Shown here: positions 31,011-40,062 of the stretch, in pieces
Position numbering within the stretch: the stretch's first letter is position 1
Layout: each line of letters begins with the position of its first letter
NCBI GenBank assembly: GCA_001567085.1
Contig: LMZS01000157.1
Coordinates: 1 to 64,000, forward strand
DNA from: Chloroflexi bacterium OLB15
GTDB lineage: Bacteria; Chloroflexota; Anaerolineae; Aggregatilineales; Phototrophicaceae
Length of the DNA: 64,000 nt
Direction of reading: 5' to 3'
The notes under the pieces: model-generated
Databases searched by the model: none
Seen by the model: only the letters and a program-made list of their open reading frames with translations
What the model was told of the DNA's origin: nothing
Made by a program: the position numbers and the translations under genes

Positions 31011-31037
31011 TAACTGTAACCGCGTTAGTTCTAGTTA
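31011..31037 (+). promoter_or_regulatory. Second copy of the Rrf2 operator, upstream of the SnoaL-like gene
   Basis: TAACTGTAACCGCGTTAGTT and the following CTAGTTA share the pattern AACTGTAACN-N-TAGTT-AGTTA with the site at 30517-30542. The same half-site spacing is kept. It sits 14 bases before the ATG, so binding would affect transcription of the SnoaL-like gene directly. Confidence 0.6.
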
Positions 31038-31050
31038 AAAGGAGAGGAAC

Positions 31051-31821
31051 ATGTCGTATAGCACTCCCGAGAAGCAGCAGGTTTTTGACTTGCTCCAGAG
31101 CATCGAAACAGGAGATACCGCTCCGATCAGCTTTATCAACCCTAACAAGTACATTCAGCACAACTTGACGGCAAAAGACGGCTTGCAGGGGTTTGGGGAG
31201 CTGTTACAACAACTTCCGCCGAATTCGGCATCGGTTAACACCATTCGATTGTTCCAAGACGGAGAGTACGTATTTGCTCATACGGACTACAACTTCTTTG
31301 GGCCTAAAATCGGCTTTGACATCTTCCGCTTTGAAAACGGAAAAATTGTCGAACATTGGGATAACCTCCAGGAAAAAACGGCGCCCAATCCGAGTGGGCA
31401 TACCATGATTGATGGGCCAACGATGACCGAACACGCAGAGCAAACAGAGCAAAACAAACAGCTAGTACGGCAGTTTGTTGAAGATATTCTGGTCAACGGC
31501 AACCTGGATGTGTTGCAAAACTACTTTGAGGGCGACAACTACATCCAGCACAACCCGCAAATCGCAGATGGGTTATCAGGATTAGGACAAGCATTAGAGA
31601 CAATGGCGGCTCAACAAATCACTATGAAATACGACGAAATTCACAAAGTGCTTGGGGAAGGCACTTTTGTGCTCGTCGTTAGTGAAGGCACTTTTGCCAA
31701 CAAGCCAACTTCATTCTATGACTTGTTCCGGGTAGAAAACGGAAAAATTGCCGAACATTGGGACACGATAGAAACTATCCCACCCCGAGAAATGTGGCAA
31801 AACCAAAACGGCAAGTTCTAA
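31051..31821 (+). CDS. SnoaL-like protein with two NTF2-fold domains
   Basis: 256 aa made of two tandem NTF2/SnoaL-like domains. Each has a YIQHN motif (near residues 32 and 164) and ends with a strand-turn like FRFENGKIVEHWD or FRVENGKIAEHWD. Single-domain relatives are often called predicted SnoaL-like aldol condensation enzymes, but function in these stand-alone proteins is not established. AGGAGAGG precedes the ATG. It is controlled, by inference, by the adjacent Rrf2 regulator through the site at 31011-31037. Confidence 0.82.
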   Translation: MSYSTPEKQQVFDLLQSIETGDTAPISFINPNKYIQHNLTAKDGLQGFGELLQQLPPNSASVNTIRLFQDGEYVFAHTDYNFFGPKIGFDIFRFENGKIVEHWDNLQEKTAPNPSGHTMIDGPTMTEHAEQTEQNKQLVRQFVEDILVNGNLDVLQNYFEGDNYIQHNPQIADGLSGLGQALETMAAQQITMKYDEIHKVLGEGTFVLVVSEGTFANKPTSFYDLFRVENGKIAEHWDTIETIPPREMWQNQNGKF

Positions 31822-32183
31822 TTCGCTCGTATGGTGACTCGCCGATCCTATTTGAAGGCAGCGTTAATGTGGGCACTAATCGCTGCGCACTAGGCAAAGA
31901 TGCTTAGTTTGTTCGCTATCCGGGGATTCAACATCCAGCGACGCCAGAATCGGTGTGAGCTGGGTCAACGATCGGGGTACTGGCCGCCCAACAAGCCTGA
32001 GCTGGGGAAAGTAACGTTCGCAAATCTGATTCACCAAACTTCAAATCACAGTTCAACGGGTATGGTTTTCCATGCCCGTTATGCCTCTCTGCAACAGAGC
32101 GAGCATGCGTTTATTACGACGATTGACCAACGCAACAAGCCTCTGTCTTGATAACACCTTCTCAAGCCAGCATAATTCCGCCC
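31822..32183. other. Intergenic stretch with one hairpin, no gene supported
   Basis: AACGGGTATGG (32055-32065) and CCATGCCCGTT (32070-32080) form an 11-base-pair stem with one G-T pair and a TTTT loop, with no T run after it. A short reading frame at 31900-32151 has no ribosome site or recognisable product and is not called. Confidence 0.4.
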
Positions 32184-34526
32184 ATGAGACTCATATACCG
32201 CCCACTCTCTCTCGCTGTTTTCGCGCTGGTTCTACTGGCATTCCCGATCATCCCGGCATACGGGCAAGACGATAGCACGCCGCCATCGCCAGAAATGCTG
32301 CTGCTTTCAGCGGAACGCTACCTGCTGAACGGCTTTTACGAAAGCGCAGTGCAAACCTTCCGCATGGTAGTAGATGCTGGCGATAGTGTTCCCGCCGAGC
32401 AGCGCGCCGCCGCACTGTTTGGCTTGGGGCAGGCCGCGCTGCGTGAAGGCTTCTTCGCTGATTCGGTTAACGCACTCACGATATTCCTCGATCAATATCC
32501 GAATGATGCCCGCGCCGGGCAAGCCCGTTTCTTACGCGGCGATGCTTATATGGGCATGTCTATGTGGGAACAGGCGATTGCTGATTTTCGCGGTTATATG
32601 GACGTTCGCCCCGGTATGCTGGATAGCTACGCACTGGAGCGAATTGCCGATGCGCTGATCGCGCTGAACCGTCAGGATGAAGCGATGACCATGTACCAGC
32701 GGGCGGCAGATACCGGGCGCAGCAACGTTCCCCTGCTGGCGCTGCGTGAACGGGTGGCGCAGGTATATATTGCCAACCAGCGCTATGACGATGCGCTGTC
32801 ACAGTATGAAGCGATTTTGAGCGTCGCCCAGAACGCGCCCTACCGCGCTTATATTGATTTCACAGCGGCGCAAACGCTGCTGATGGCTGAAGATTATGAA
32901 AAAGGCTACGCCCGGCTAACGCAGATTGCCGGCACCTATCCTGATCGCCCCGAAGCGTATCAGGCGATGCAGATTCTGGATGCTAATAATGTGCCGCTGG
33001 ATAACCTGTTACGCGGGCGCATCGCCTTCAACTATGGCGATTTTGAACTCGCCTTAGAAGCACTGAACGCATATTCCACCGAGCGCCCGGTCACCAGCGT
33101 TCCGGCAGAAGTGCATCTGCTAATGGGTCAGGCTTATCGCGAGATTGGCAATACCGCCGCCGCGCTAACGGCTTTCCAGACGATTATTGACCAATACCCC
33201 ACTGACTCGCTCTTTGGGCAGGCGCTGCTGGAACAGGGACGCACACGCTTCATTGCTAACGATATTTCTGGGGCGATTGAGCATTATCTGGCGATGGCGA
33301 CCAACTTTGATTATCTGGGCGAAGCGCCAGAAGCTTTGTGGCGGGCAGGCTATTTGTATGCCACCAACGGCCAATCGGCAGAGGCGCGCGCGATTTTTGA
33401 GCGGCTGGCAGACACCTATCCTGACAGCACACAGGCGATTGATGGCCTGTTCCTAGCGGCCACTGAAGCCGTAAACAATGGGGATACCGCTGCCGCCGAA
33501 CGCTATTACGCCGAACTCGGTGTAAAAACGACAGGCGAACAGCAGGCGCAGGCGCTTTTGCAGCTTGGGCGGCTGGCGCAAGCGCGCGGCGATGGGCAGA
33601 TGGCAGCGACGGCGCTGCAACAGGCCACTTCTGCCGCGCCCGATAGCTATTTCGCTGCCCGCGCCCGCGACATTATGGAGGGCACAGCGCCGTTTGCGCG
33701 GCCGTCCAATGTCCAGTTTTTCTTTGATGACGCGGCGCTCATTGCCGATGCTGAAAACTGGCTGCGCACAACCTTCAACATCACCCAGGAAGGCGCTTTA
33801 TGGCCGCTTTCGCCAACCATCGAGCAAGACCCGCGATTGGTGCGCGGGCGCGAATTATGGATGGTGGCCGCCTATGATGAAGCACGCGCCGAATTTGATG
33901 ACCTGCTCACTCAATTCCAGAATGACCCGCTGGCTTCATTCCAGCTTGCGATTTATCTACGCGGTATCGCCGCGTATCAGGATTCGATTGTAGCGGCGGC
34001 AAACGTGATCAATGCCTCTGGCGTGGGTACAGTGAACGCCCCGCCATACATCGCCCGTATGCGCTACCCGGTGTATTACCTGGACGTAGTGCAAGACATC
34101 ACCACGCGCTATGGGGTTGATCCGCTGCTGATGTACTCGCTAATCCGCCATGAAAGCCTGTTTGATGCTTATGCTACGGCGGCGGCAGGCGAGCGCGGTC
34201 TAACGCAGGTGATCCCCAGCACAGCCGAATATATTGCCAGCGAGCTAGGTATCCCTAACTTCCAACATTCGAGCCTTTCACGCCCGTACATGAGCGTTGA
34301 GTTTGGCACTTTCTATCTGGATGAACAGCTAGACCTGTTTGGCGGCAACGTCACTGCCGCGCTTGCTGCCTATAACGCCGGGCCGGGGCGAGCGCTGCAA
34401 TGGCAGTCAATCGCAGGCGACGATCACGATCTGTTTCTGACTACGATCAGCATCAACAGCACGCGGCTGTATGTGCAGCGAATTTACACGTTCTACAATA
34501 TATATAGGACGCTGTACGGGGTATGA
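32184..34526 (+). CDS. Lytic transglycosylase with N-terminal TPR-like repeats
   Basis: 780 aa, secreted. The N-terminus has a signal peptide with hydrophobic core FALVLLAFPIIP and cleavage near AYG. Residues about 40-560 are alpha-helical TPR/superhelical repeats, as in the Slt70 doughnut. The C-terminal SLT domain has LIRHESLFDAYATA, whose Glu is catalytic, then GLTQVIPSTAEYIA and AAYNAGPGRALQW. It would cleave peptidoglycan glycan strands outside the membrane. ATG 32184 is preferred because it gives a clean signal peptide, although no strong ribosome site precedes it. Confidence 0.88.
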   Translation: MRLIYRPLSLAVFALVLLAFPIIPAYGQDDSTPPSPEMLLLSAERYLLNGFYESAVQTFRMVVDAGDSVPAEQRAAALFGLGQAALREGFFADSVNALTIFLDQYPNDARAGQARFLRGDAYMGMSMWEQAIADFRGYMDVRPGMLDSYALERIADALIALNRQDEAMTMYQRAADTGRSNVPLLALRERVAQVYIANQRYDDALSQYEAILSVAQNAPYRAYIDFTAAQTLLMAEDYEKGYARLTQIAGTYPDRPEAYQAMQILDANNVPLDNLLRGRIAFNYGDFELALEALNAYSTERPVTSVPAEVHLLMGQAYREIGNTAAALTAFQTIIDQYPTDSLFGQALLEQGRTRFIANDISGAIEHYLAMATNFDYLGEAPEALWRAGYLYATNGQSAEARAIFERLADTYPDSTQAIDGLFLAATEAVNNGDTAAAERYYAELGVKTTGEQQAQALLQLGRLAQARGDGQMAATALQQATSAAPDSYFAARARDIMEGTAPFARPSNVQFFFDDAALIADAENWLRTTFNITQEGALWPLSPTIEQDPRLVRGRELWMVAAYDEARAEFDDLLTQFQNDPLASFQLAIYLRGIAAYQDSIVAAANVINASGVGTVNAPPYIARMRYPVYYLDVVQDITTRYGVDPLLMYSLIRHESLFDAYATAAAGERGLTQVIPSTAEYIASELGIPNFQHSSLSRPYMSVEFGTFYLDEQLDLFGGNVTAALAAYNAGPGRALQWQSIAGDDHDLFLTTISINSTRLYVQRIYTFYNIYRTLYGV

Positions 34527-34662
34527 GGTTAATAAACCGCTTATGATTAACCTCTATCCCCCGCCACAATGAAACTCGCCTCACCGGCAGATTCATTTCA
34601 CATATTCCCCCTTAATCCTCATCTTCTAAATACATTCACCATAAAAATTTGAGGATTCGCAT

Positions 34663-35172
34663 ATGCCAGAGAACACCTCACAAATATCCCCAACCGCCAG
34701 CCGCCCGACCATGCAAGACTACGGCATCAGCAGCGATAGAAAAGGCTTGATGGACTGGTCATGGGCAGAGGAACAGTTAGGTAAAGCACGTAATTACTGG
34801 ATCTGCACTGCATCGGCTGATGGAACGCCGGATGCAGCGCCAGTATGGGCAGTATGGCTGGAAGGGGCGCTTTATTTTGGGATCGGGGCGCGATCTCGTA
34901 AGGCACGGAATTTTCGACACAACCCGAACAACGTGATCGTCCACCTTGAAAGCGGCGATGATGTTGTCATTATGCGGGGAGCCGTTACAGAGATGCATGA
35001 TGCGGCGCTGTTTGTACGGATCGCCAAATTGTATGCCGAAAAGTATGCTTTCAACCCCGGCGAAGGCGATCAAACCCCCGAAGCGGCTGGCTTCTGGGCG
35101 TTCAAGCCAGCATCTGGCCTAACATGGCTGGAGAAAGATTTTCCGAATACGGCAACGCGCTGGGCGTTTTGA
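34663..35172 (+). CDS. Pyridoxamine 5'-phosphate oxidase-family flavin or F420-binding protein
   Basis: 169 aa split-barrel protein. YWICTASADGTPDAAPVWAV and RSRKARNFRHNPNN match the PPOX superfamily, whose members bind FMN, F420 or heme. The reaction is unknown. GAGGA lies upstream of the ATG. It is followed 25 bases later by a DinB-family gene, so they may be co-transcribed. Confidence 0.8.
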   Translation: MPENTSQISPTASRPTMQDYGISSDRKGLMDWSWAEEQLGKARNYWICTASADGTPDAAPVWAVWLEGALYFGIGARSRKARNFRHNPNNVIVHLESGDDVVIMRGAVTEMHDAALFVRIAKLYAEKYAFNPGEGDQTPEAAGFWAFKPASGLTWLEKDFPNTATRWAF

Positions 35173-35197
35173 CGATCTGTTAAAGGGAGCATACCCG

Positions 35198-35734
35198 ATG
35201 GACTCGCTGATCAAAACCGCGATCTGGCAGCAGTTTGGCGCTTCAATTAACTATTTGGAAGAGACGATCAAAGCCTGCCCGGACAGCCTGTGGCAGGCAC
35301 AGCTGTGGCAAACGCCAGCCGATAAGCCCGTCGAACTTTCACAGTTCTGGTATGTCTCGTATCACAGCCTGTTCTGGCTGCACTGCTACCTGACCGGAAC
35401 AGAAGAAGGTTTCCTGCCGCGCGCCCCCTTTGAACTGATCGAGCAGGATGAATACGGCCTGATTCCTCAAAGGGTGTATATCAAACAAGAACTGCTGGCG
35501 TATTTGATCGAGGGACGCGAGAAGTGTAAAACCACGATTGACGCGCTGACCGACGAACAGGCGCGGCGGCAGTGTACATTTGGGTGGGGTGGGTGCAGCT
35601 TTTTTGAACTGCTGATCTATAACCAGCGCCATGTTCACGGGCATGCTTCACAATTGAATATGCTGCTGGGGCAAAATGGGGTTGAATCGCCGGACTATCC
35701 CACCCGCGTAAATCGAGGCATGCGAGACACGTAA
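35198..35734 (+). CDS. DinB-family protein
   Basis: 178 aa four-helix protein. Probable metal ligands are histidines in WYVSYHSLFW, near residue 51, and in NQRHVHGHASQLN near the C-terminus, fitting the three-His site of DinB/YfiT proteins. Related enzymes use metal-dependent thiol-S-transferase or isomerase chemistry, but most are uncharacterised. AGGGAG precedes the ATG. Confidence 0.78.
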   Translation: MDSLIKTAIWQQFGASINYLEETIKACPDSLWQAQLWQTPADKPVELSQFWYVSYHSLFWLHCYLTGTEEGFLPRAPFELIEQDEYGLIPQRVYIKQELLAYLIEGREKCKTTIDALTDEQARRQCTFGWGGCSFFELLIYNQRHVHGHASQLNMLLGQNGVESPDYPTRVNRGMRDT

Positions 35735-35778
35735 TTTCACGCGGGCAGGCAACCCTACCTTTGGAGAGCGCATTATCG

Positions 35779-35813
35779 GCTGAAAATAAAACCGGGGTGC
35801 TGGCTGCACCCCG
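35779..35813 (-). terminator. Rho-independent terminator of the response regulator gene
   Basis: On the minus strand CGGGGTGC (35813-35806) pairs with GCACCCCG (35800-35793) around AGCCA, followed by GTTTTATTTT. It lies 30 bases after the stop codon of the response regulator gene. Confidence 0.7.
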
Positions 35814-35842
35814 ATGATGAAAACGTAAATCACTAAATCCTA

Positions 35843-36226
35843 TTATCCGGCTTCAACGCCCTGCCCCAGTATGGAGCGAACGCGGGAAACCAGATCATGA
35901 TGGAGAATTGGCTTTGGCAGGTAGTCATTGGCGCCGGCTTCCATACCTTTAATAATGCTTTCGGCATCGCCCCGAGCTGAAAGGATCAGGATTGGAGTCT
36001 TGTTAGTGGAATCACGTTCGCGAATCACACGACACAACTCAATTCCATCCATCCCCGGCATCATCACATCAAGGATAATCAAATCAGGCGTGCTCTGGTC
36101 AAGCTGGCTTAATGCTTCGCCGGCATTTTTTGCCTTCAACACATTAAAACCGCCGTGTTCCAGCATAATGCCAATGAGCGTAAGCGCGCCTGTTTCGTCA
36201 TCCACCACCAATATATGACGTTTCAT
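35843..36226 (-). CDS. Single-domain response regulator
   Basis: 127 aa CheY-like receiver domain with no output domain. VVDDE forms the acidic pocket, ILDVMMPGMDG holds the phosphoacceptor Asp, and DYLPKP has the conserved Lys. I start at ATG 36226 (MKRHILVVDD) because the extra residues from 36253 do not belong to the fold. No histidine kinase is adjacent. It probably acts by protein contact with a partner encoded elsewhere. Confidence 0.88.
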   Translation of the reverse strand: MKRHILVVDDETGALTLIGIMLEHGGFNVLKAKNAGEALSQLDQSTPDLIILDVMMPGMDGIELCRVIRERDSTNKTPILILSARGDAESIIKGMEAGANDYLPKPILHHDLVSRVRSILGQGVEAG

Positions 36227-36427
36227 ACTTATTTTGTCCCCAAAAGCGCTCACCGATAAAGAAAGAATAAAGGATAGAGCGCGATAAAAATGATAAGGAC
36301 GGTTGATTTCCTTCTTCGCAGTTTACCATTACATTCGATCTCGTGGCAACGGGGGTGATCTTCATTCTTCCTATACAATCACGGGAGATGGGCAAAGATT
36401 AAGTGTATAGTTTTGTTAGGGTACCCT

Positions 36428-36592
36428 ATGAACCCGCGATTAGATCATCTCATTGAAGATAAAGCGGCACGCAGCAGTCGATTCGCTTATCCCCCAATCA
36501 ATTGGGCTGGCAGGCGGCGGCCGTTGCAAGGGAATATCACTAGAGTGATTCCGCATAAAGATATGGGCGAACGAGGCAAGGAGCAGTTCTGA
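36428..36592 (+). CDS. Small hypothetical protein upstream of an ABC transporter operon
   Basis: 54 codons, starting MNPRLDHLIEDKAARSSRF and rich in basic and acidic residues, with no membrane segment. AGGG lies seven bases before the ATG. Its TGA is immediately followed by the ATPase start at 36593, with that gene's AAGGAG site inside this frame. This suggests translational coupling or a leader peptide. No family recognised. It could also be a chance frame. Confidence 0.4.
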   Translation: MNPRLDHLIEDKAARSSRFAYPPINWAGRRRPLQGNITRVIPHKDMGERGKEQF

Positions 36593-37528
36593 ATGACATC
36601 ATCAGCGGTTTCGGTTGCCGGAATCAGCAAGTCTTACGGCAGCTTCAAAGCAGTTGACAACGTTTCATTTGACGTGCAAGGGGGAGAAATCTTTGCCCTG
36701 CTTGGCCCGAATGGCGCGGGAAAAAGCACGATCATCCGCATGATTCTGGATATTTTGAAGCCAGATTCTGGTCGGATCGCGGTGCTAGACGGCACATTGG
36801 ACGATGCGCGTAAAAGCCGCATCGGCTACCTACCGGAAGAACGCGGTCTATATCGCAACGTTCCGGTGCTGGAAATCATGGTGTATCTGGCATCGTTGAA
36901 AGGTATGCCCGCTGGCGATGCCCGCAAACGCGGCCTGGAATTACTGGAACAGTTGGAACTTGGCGATGTTTCCAAAAAGAAAGTTAGCGAGCTGAGCAAA
37001 GGCATGCAGCAAAAGGTGCAGTTTGCGGTCACGATTTTGCATCGGCCTGAGCTGGTGATCATTGACGAACCGTTTTCCGGCCTTGATCCAATCAATACGC
37101 TCACTATCAAGGAACTGATCATCGGCCTGCGTAATCAGGGAACGGCGATCATGATGAGCACGCATCAGATGTATCAGGTTGAGGAAATGGCGAATCGCCT
37201 GTTCATGATCAACCGGGGCAAACCAGCGCTGTATGGGCCGGTGCAGCAGGTACGGCAAGATTACGCGCTGCCTGCCGTGATCGTTGAAGGGGTTGGCGAT
37301 TGGGCGGCGCTGCCAGCAGTGGAGCGCGTTGAGCAAATTTCAGACGGTGAAGGCACGATGGCGCAGGCGGGAACACTGCTCTATTTGCGAGATGGCGCTT
37401 CGTCCGACGATGTGCTGCAACAAATTGTAAGCCAGCCAGGGCATCAACTGCGGCGCTTCGAGCAGGCGATTCCCAGCCTGAACGACATTTTCATCCGCGT
37501 AGTCGAGGAAGGCGTCGTTCATGAGTAA
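36593..37528 (+). CDS. ABC transporter ATP-binding protein, NatA type
   Basis: 311 aa. Walker A is LGPNGAGKST, the signature is LSKGMQQKVQFA, and Walker B is LVIIDEPFSGLD. The C-terminal extension matches NatA-type ATPases of Na+ efflux or drug export systems. AAGGAG precedes the ATG. It overlaps the first permease gene by eight bases. With the two permeases downstream it forms an exporter; the substrate is not known. Confidence 0.9.
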   Translation: MTSSAVSVAGISKSYGSFKAVDNVSFDVQGGEIFALLGPNGAGKSTIIRMILDILKPDSGRIAVLDGTLDDARKSRIGYLPEERGLYRNVPVLEIMVYLASLKGMPAGDARKRGLELLEQLELGDVSKKKVSELSKGMQQKVQFAVTILHRPELVIIDEPFSGLDPINTLTIKELIIGLRNQGTAIMMSTHQMYQVEEMANRLFMINRGKPALYGPVQQVRQDYALPAVIVEGVGDWAALPAVERVEQISDGEGTMAQAGTLLYLRDGASSDDVLQQIVSQPGHQLRRFEQAIPSLNDIFIRVVEEGVVHE

Positions 37529-38750
37529 AATTTGGAGAGTCGCCAGCCGCGAATATCTCTCCAATTTGCGGCGCAAATCTTTCATATTCACCACCTTCGG
37601 CATCCCAATCTTGATGATCGCTCTCATTTTGGTGATCACCACGCTTTCGATACAGGCGGAAGCAGGCGACGTGAACGATCAGATCGGCTATGTAGATCAT
37701 TCAGGGGTGCTGAGCAGGCAAATTGCGATTCCCGATAACTACACCATGTTTGATAGCGAAGAAGCGGCGGAAGCGGCGCTGGCAGCAGATGAGATCGGGG
37801 CATATTTTGTGGTCGAGCCTGATTACATGGCAACCGGCAGCGTTACGCTGTATATCGCCAGCGGCGGCGGCGACGCGCTAATAGAAACATTCAACCAATA
37901 TTTGATCGCTAACATTGATACCGGCCTCAACCCAGAAATCGCGGCGCGGGTGCTTGATCCTGTAGTGATGAGCCTGCTCACGCTGAACAATGGGCGGCAG
38001 ATTGAAGAAAACAGCATCGGGGTGATCTTCATGATCCCGATGATTTTTGTGTTTGTATTCTTCATGGCCATACAGACCACCAGCGGCACCTTGATGTCCA
38101 GCGTGGTTGAGGAAAAATCCAGCCGCGTGATCGAAATTCTGGTGACAAGCGTAACCCCCTTTCAACTGCTGGCAGGCAAAATCATCGGACTCGGCGCACT
38201 TGGGATCACGCAAATTAGCATCTGGGTAGGCGCCACGCTGCTGGTAGTGTTGCTTAGCAATGCGATTCCGCAGCTGCACGGGCTTAGCGTGCCGCTGGAT
38301 ATTATATTCGTCGGCATCACCTATTTTCTGCTAGGGTATGCCCTCACCGCCAGTTTCATGGCGGGCATCGGCGCAGTCGCCGGATCAGAACAGGAAAGCC
38401 GCCAGATTGCGGGGTTAGCGGTATTTCCGCTGGTGATCCCGTTCTTCTTCATCTATATATTCATCACTGATCCAAACGCGCCAATTGCCGTGTTCTTAAC
38501 GCTGTTCCCGCTCACCGCGCCCGTCACGGCGATTCTGCGCGTTGGTTACAGCGGCATTCCAACCTGGCAGCTTGTGGCTAGCATTCTGATCATGACCATC
38601 ACCACGCTATTCGCGGTTTGGGCTTCAGCCCGCGTATTCCGTTGGTCAATCTTGATGTATGGCAAGCGCCCATCCTTAAAGCGCATTATTGGCGCCATTT
38701 TCGGTCGTTCAGAAATGCAAACGACAGCCACAGGGGAGCGCGCAGGATGA
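37521..38750 (+). CDS. ABC-2 type permease, NatB-like (first of two paralogues)
   Basis: 409 aa. One N-terminal membrane segment (about residues 25-45) is followed by an extracytoplasmic domain of about 150 residues, then about five membrane segments. VVEEKSSRVIEILVTSVTP is the usual cytoplasmic coupling region of this family. It overlaps both the ATPase upstream and the second permease downstream, so the three are translationally coupled. The two permeases probably make a heterodimeric channel. Confidence 0.87.
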   Translation: MSKIWRVASREYLSNLRRKSFIFTTFGIPILMIALILVITTLSIQAEAGDVNDQIGYVDHSGVLSRQIAIPDNYTMFDSEEAAEAALAADEIGAYFVVEPDYMATGSVTLYIASGGGDALIETFNQYLIANIDTGLNPEIAARVLDPVVMSLLTLNNGRQIEENSIGVIFMIPMIFVFVFFMAIQTTSGTLMSSVVEEKSSRVIEILVTSVTPFQLLAGKIIGLGALGITQISIWVGATLLVVLLSNAIPQLHGLSVPLDIIFVGITYFLLGYALTASFMAGIGAVAGSEQESRQIAGLAVFPLVIPFFFIYIFITDPNAPIAVFLTLFPLTAPVTAILRVGYSGIPTWQLVASILIMTITTLFAVWASARVFRWSILMYGKRPSLKRIIGAIFGRSEMQTTATGERAG

Positions 38751-40000
38751 ACCACGTACTCAAAGTTTTCGTTTATGAGTTCAAGCGCAATATCCGCCGC
38801 AAAGGCTATTTATTCGGCACTTTCGGCGTGCCGATCATCGGCTTTGTGCTGATGTGGGCGGTCACCAACCTGAGCGGCGGTAGTATGAGCACCACCGACA
38901 CGCTGGCGACGGCTATCAATGAGATCAACACGGCAAGCAGCGCACATAGCGGCATCGTTGATTTCAGCAGCAGGATAGAAATTCCTGAGGCGCTGGCAGA
39001 TCGAATGACTCGCTATCCAGATACAGCTTCAGCGGAAGCGGCGCTGGCAGCAGGCGAGATTGAAACAGTGTATATCTTCGCTGAAGATTACATGGAGACG
39101 GGCAGCGTGACCCAGGTGCTGCCCAATCTTCAAATGGCGAGCATCAGCGTTGAGCCGCCGCGAACGCTGGCGCTGGCTAACCTTGCCAGCGAAGTTGAAC
39201 CCGAAATTTTCACCCGGCTGTTAGACCCGTCTAACGTGACCACCGTGAATCTGGCGCTGAATAACCCGCAAGATGCCAGTTTTGATGCCACATTTTTGAT
39301 CGTCTATATCTTCGCCTTCGCGCTGCTGATGAGCCTGTTTATCACCAACGGCTATTTGATGCAAAGCGTGATTGAAGAAAAAGAAAGCCGTTTGATCGAA
39401 ATTTTGCTGGCCTCTGTCCGCCCGATGGAACTGCTGGCAGGCAAAATTCTGGCGTTAGGGCTGCTGGGAATTTTGCAACTGATCGTATGGATTGGCGCGA
39501 TGCTGCTGCTTCCGCGAGTCTTCGGGGGCGGCGAGGCGCTAAATTTAGTTGGGATACTGGCAGCCCTGTTGAATATTCAGATACCCGTCAACGTCCTGCC
39601 GCTGATCATCGCTTACTTCATCTTTGCCTATGTGATGTTCGGGGCGCTGTTCGCTGCCATCGGCGCGCTGTCTAACAGCATGCGCGAAGGGCCACAGTAC
39701 GCAGTAATGTTCACCCTGCCCGCCGTTTCCCCGCTGTGGTTTTTGCCCGTTTTCGCCACACAGCCGGATGGCACACTGCCTGTCATTTTAAGCATCTTCC
39801 CGCTGACCAGCCCAATAGCGATGACTGTGCGCCTGTTAATTTCGCCGGTGCCACCGGTGCAAATCGCGATCAGCATCATTTTGCTGGCGCTGGCGGCATT
39901 GGGCGCGATCTGGTTATCAGGGCGGCTGTTCCGGGTGCAATCGCTGCTGGCAGGCAAAACGCCGCGCCTGCGCGACATTCCGACGTTAATTAAAGGGTAG
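38747..40000 (+). CDS. ABC-2 type permease, NatB-like (second of two paralogues)
   Basis: 417 aa, same layout as the preceding gene: RRKGYLFGTFGVPI near the N-terminus, an extracytoplasmic domain, then VIEEKESRLIEILLASVRP and several membrane segments. The start at 38747 overlaps the previous stop (ATGA) and has GGGGAG upstream. A much earlier in-frame start would run inside the upstream gene and is unlikely. The pair arose by duplication. Confidence 0.87.
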   Translation: MNHVLKVFVYEFKRNIRRKGYLFGTFGVPIIGFVLMWAVTNLSGGSMSTTDTLATAINEINTASSAHSGIVDFSSRIEIPEALADRMTRYPDTASAEAALAAGEIETVYIFAEDYMETGSVTQVLPNLQMASISVEPPRTLALANLASEVEPEIFTRLLDPSNVTTVNLALNNPQDASFDATFLIVYIFAFALLMSLFITNGYLMQSVIEEKESRLIEILLASVRPMELLAGKILALGLLGILQLIVWIGAMLLLPRVFGGGEALNLVGILAALLNIQIPVNVLPLIIAYFIFAYVMFGALFAAIGALSNSMREGPQYAVMFTLPAVSPLWFLPVFATQPDGTLPVILSIFPLTSPIAMTVRLLISPVPPVQIAISIILLALAALGAIWLSGRLFRVQSLLAGKTPRLRDIPTLIKG

Positions 40001-40015
40001 GCAATTCAGAAGCAA

Positions 40016-40039
40016 GCAGGCGCGCTGCGGCGCGCCTGC
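40016..40039 (+). terminator. Hairpin after the ABC exporter operon
   Basis: GCAGGCGCGC (40016-40025) pairs perfectly with GCGCGCCTGC (40030-40039) around TGCG. No T run follows, so termination is uncertain. Confidence 0.5.
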
Positions 40040-40062
40040 CAATGAATCATTAAGGCGAACCC

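Noticed and set aside
31900-32151. 83-codon plus-strand frame after the SnoaL-like gene
   Set aside because: No ribosome site, no recognisable product, and composition unlike neighbouring genes. Treated as non-coding.
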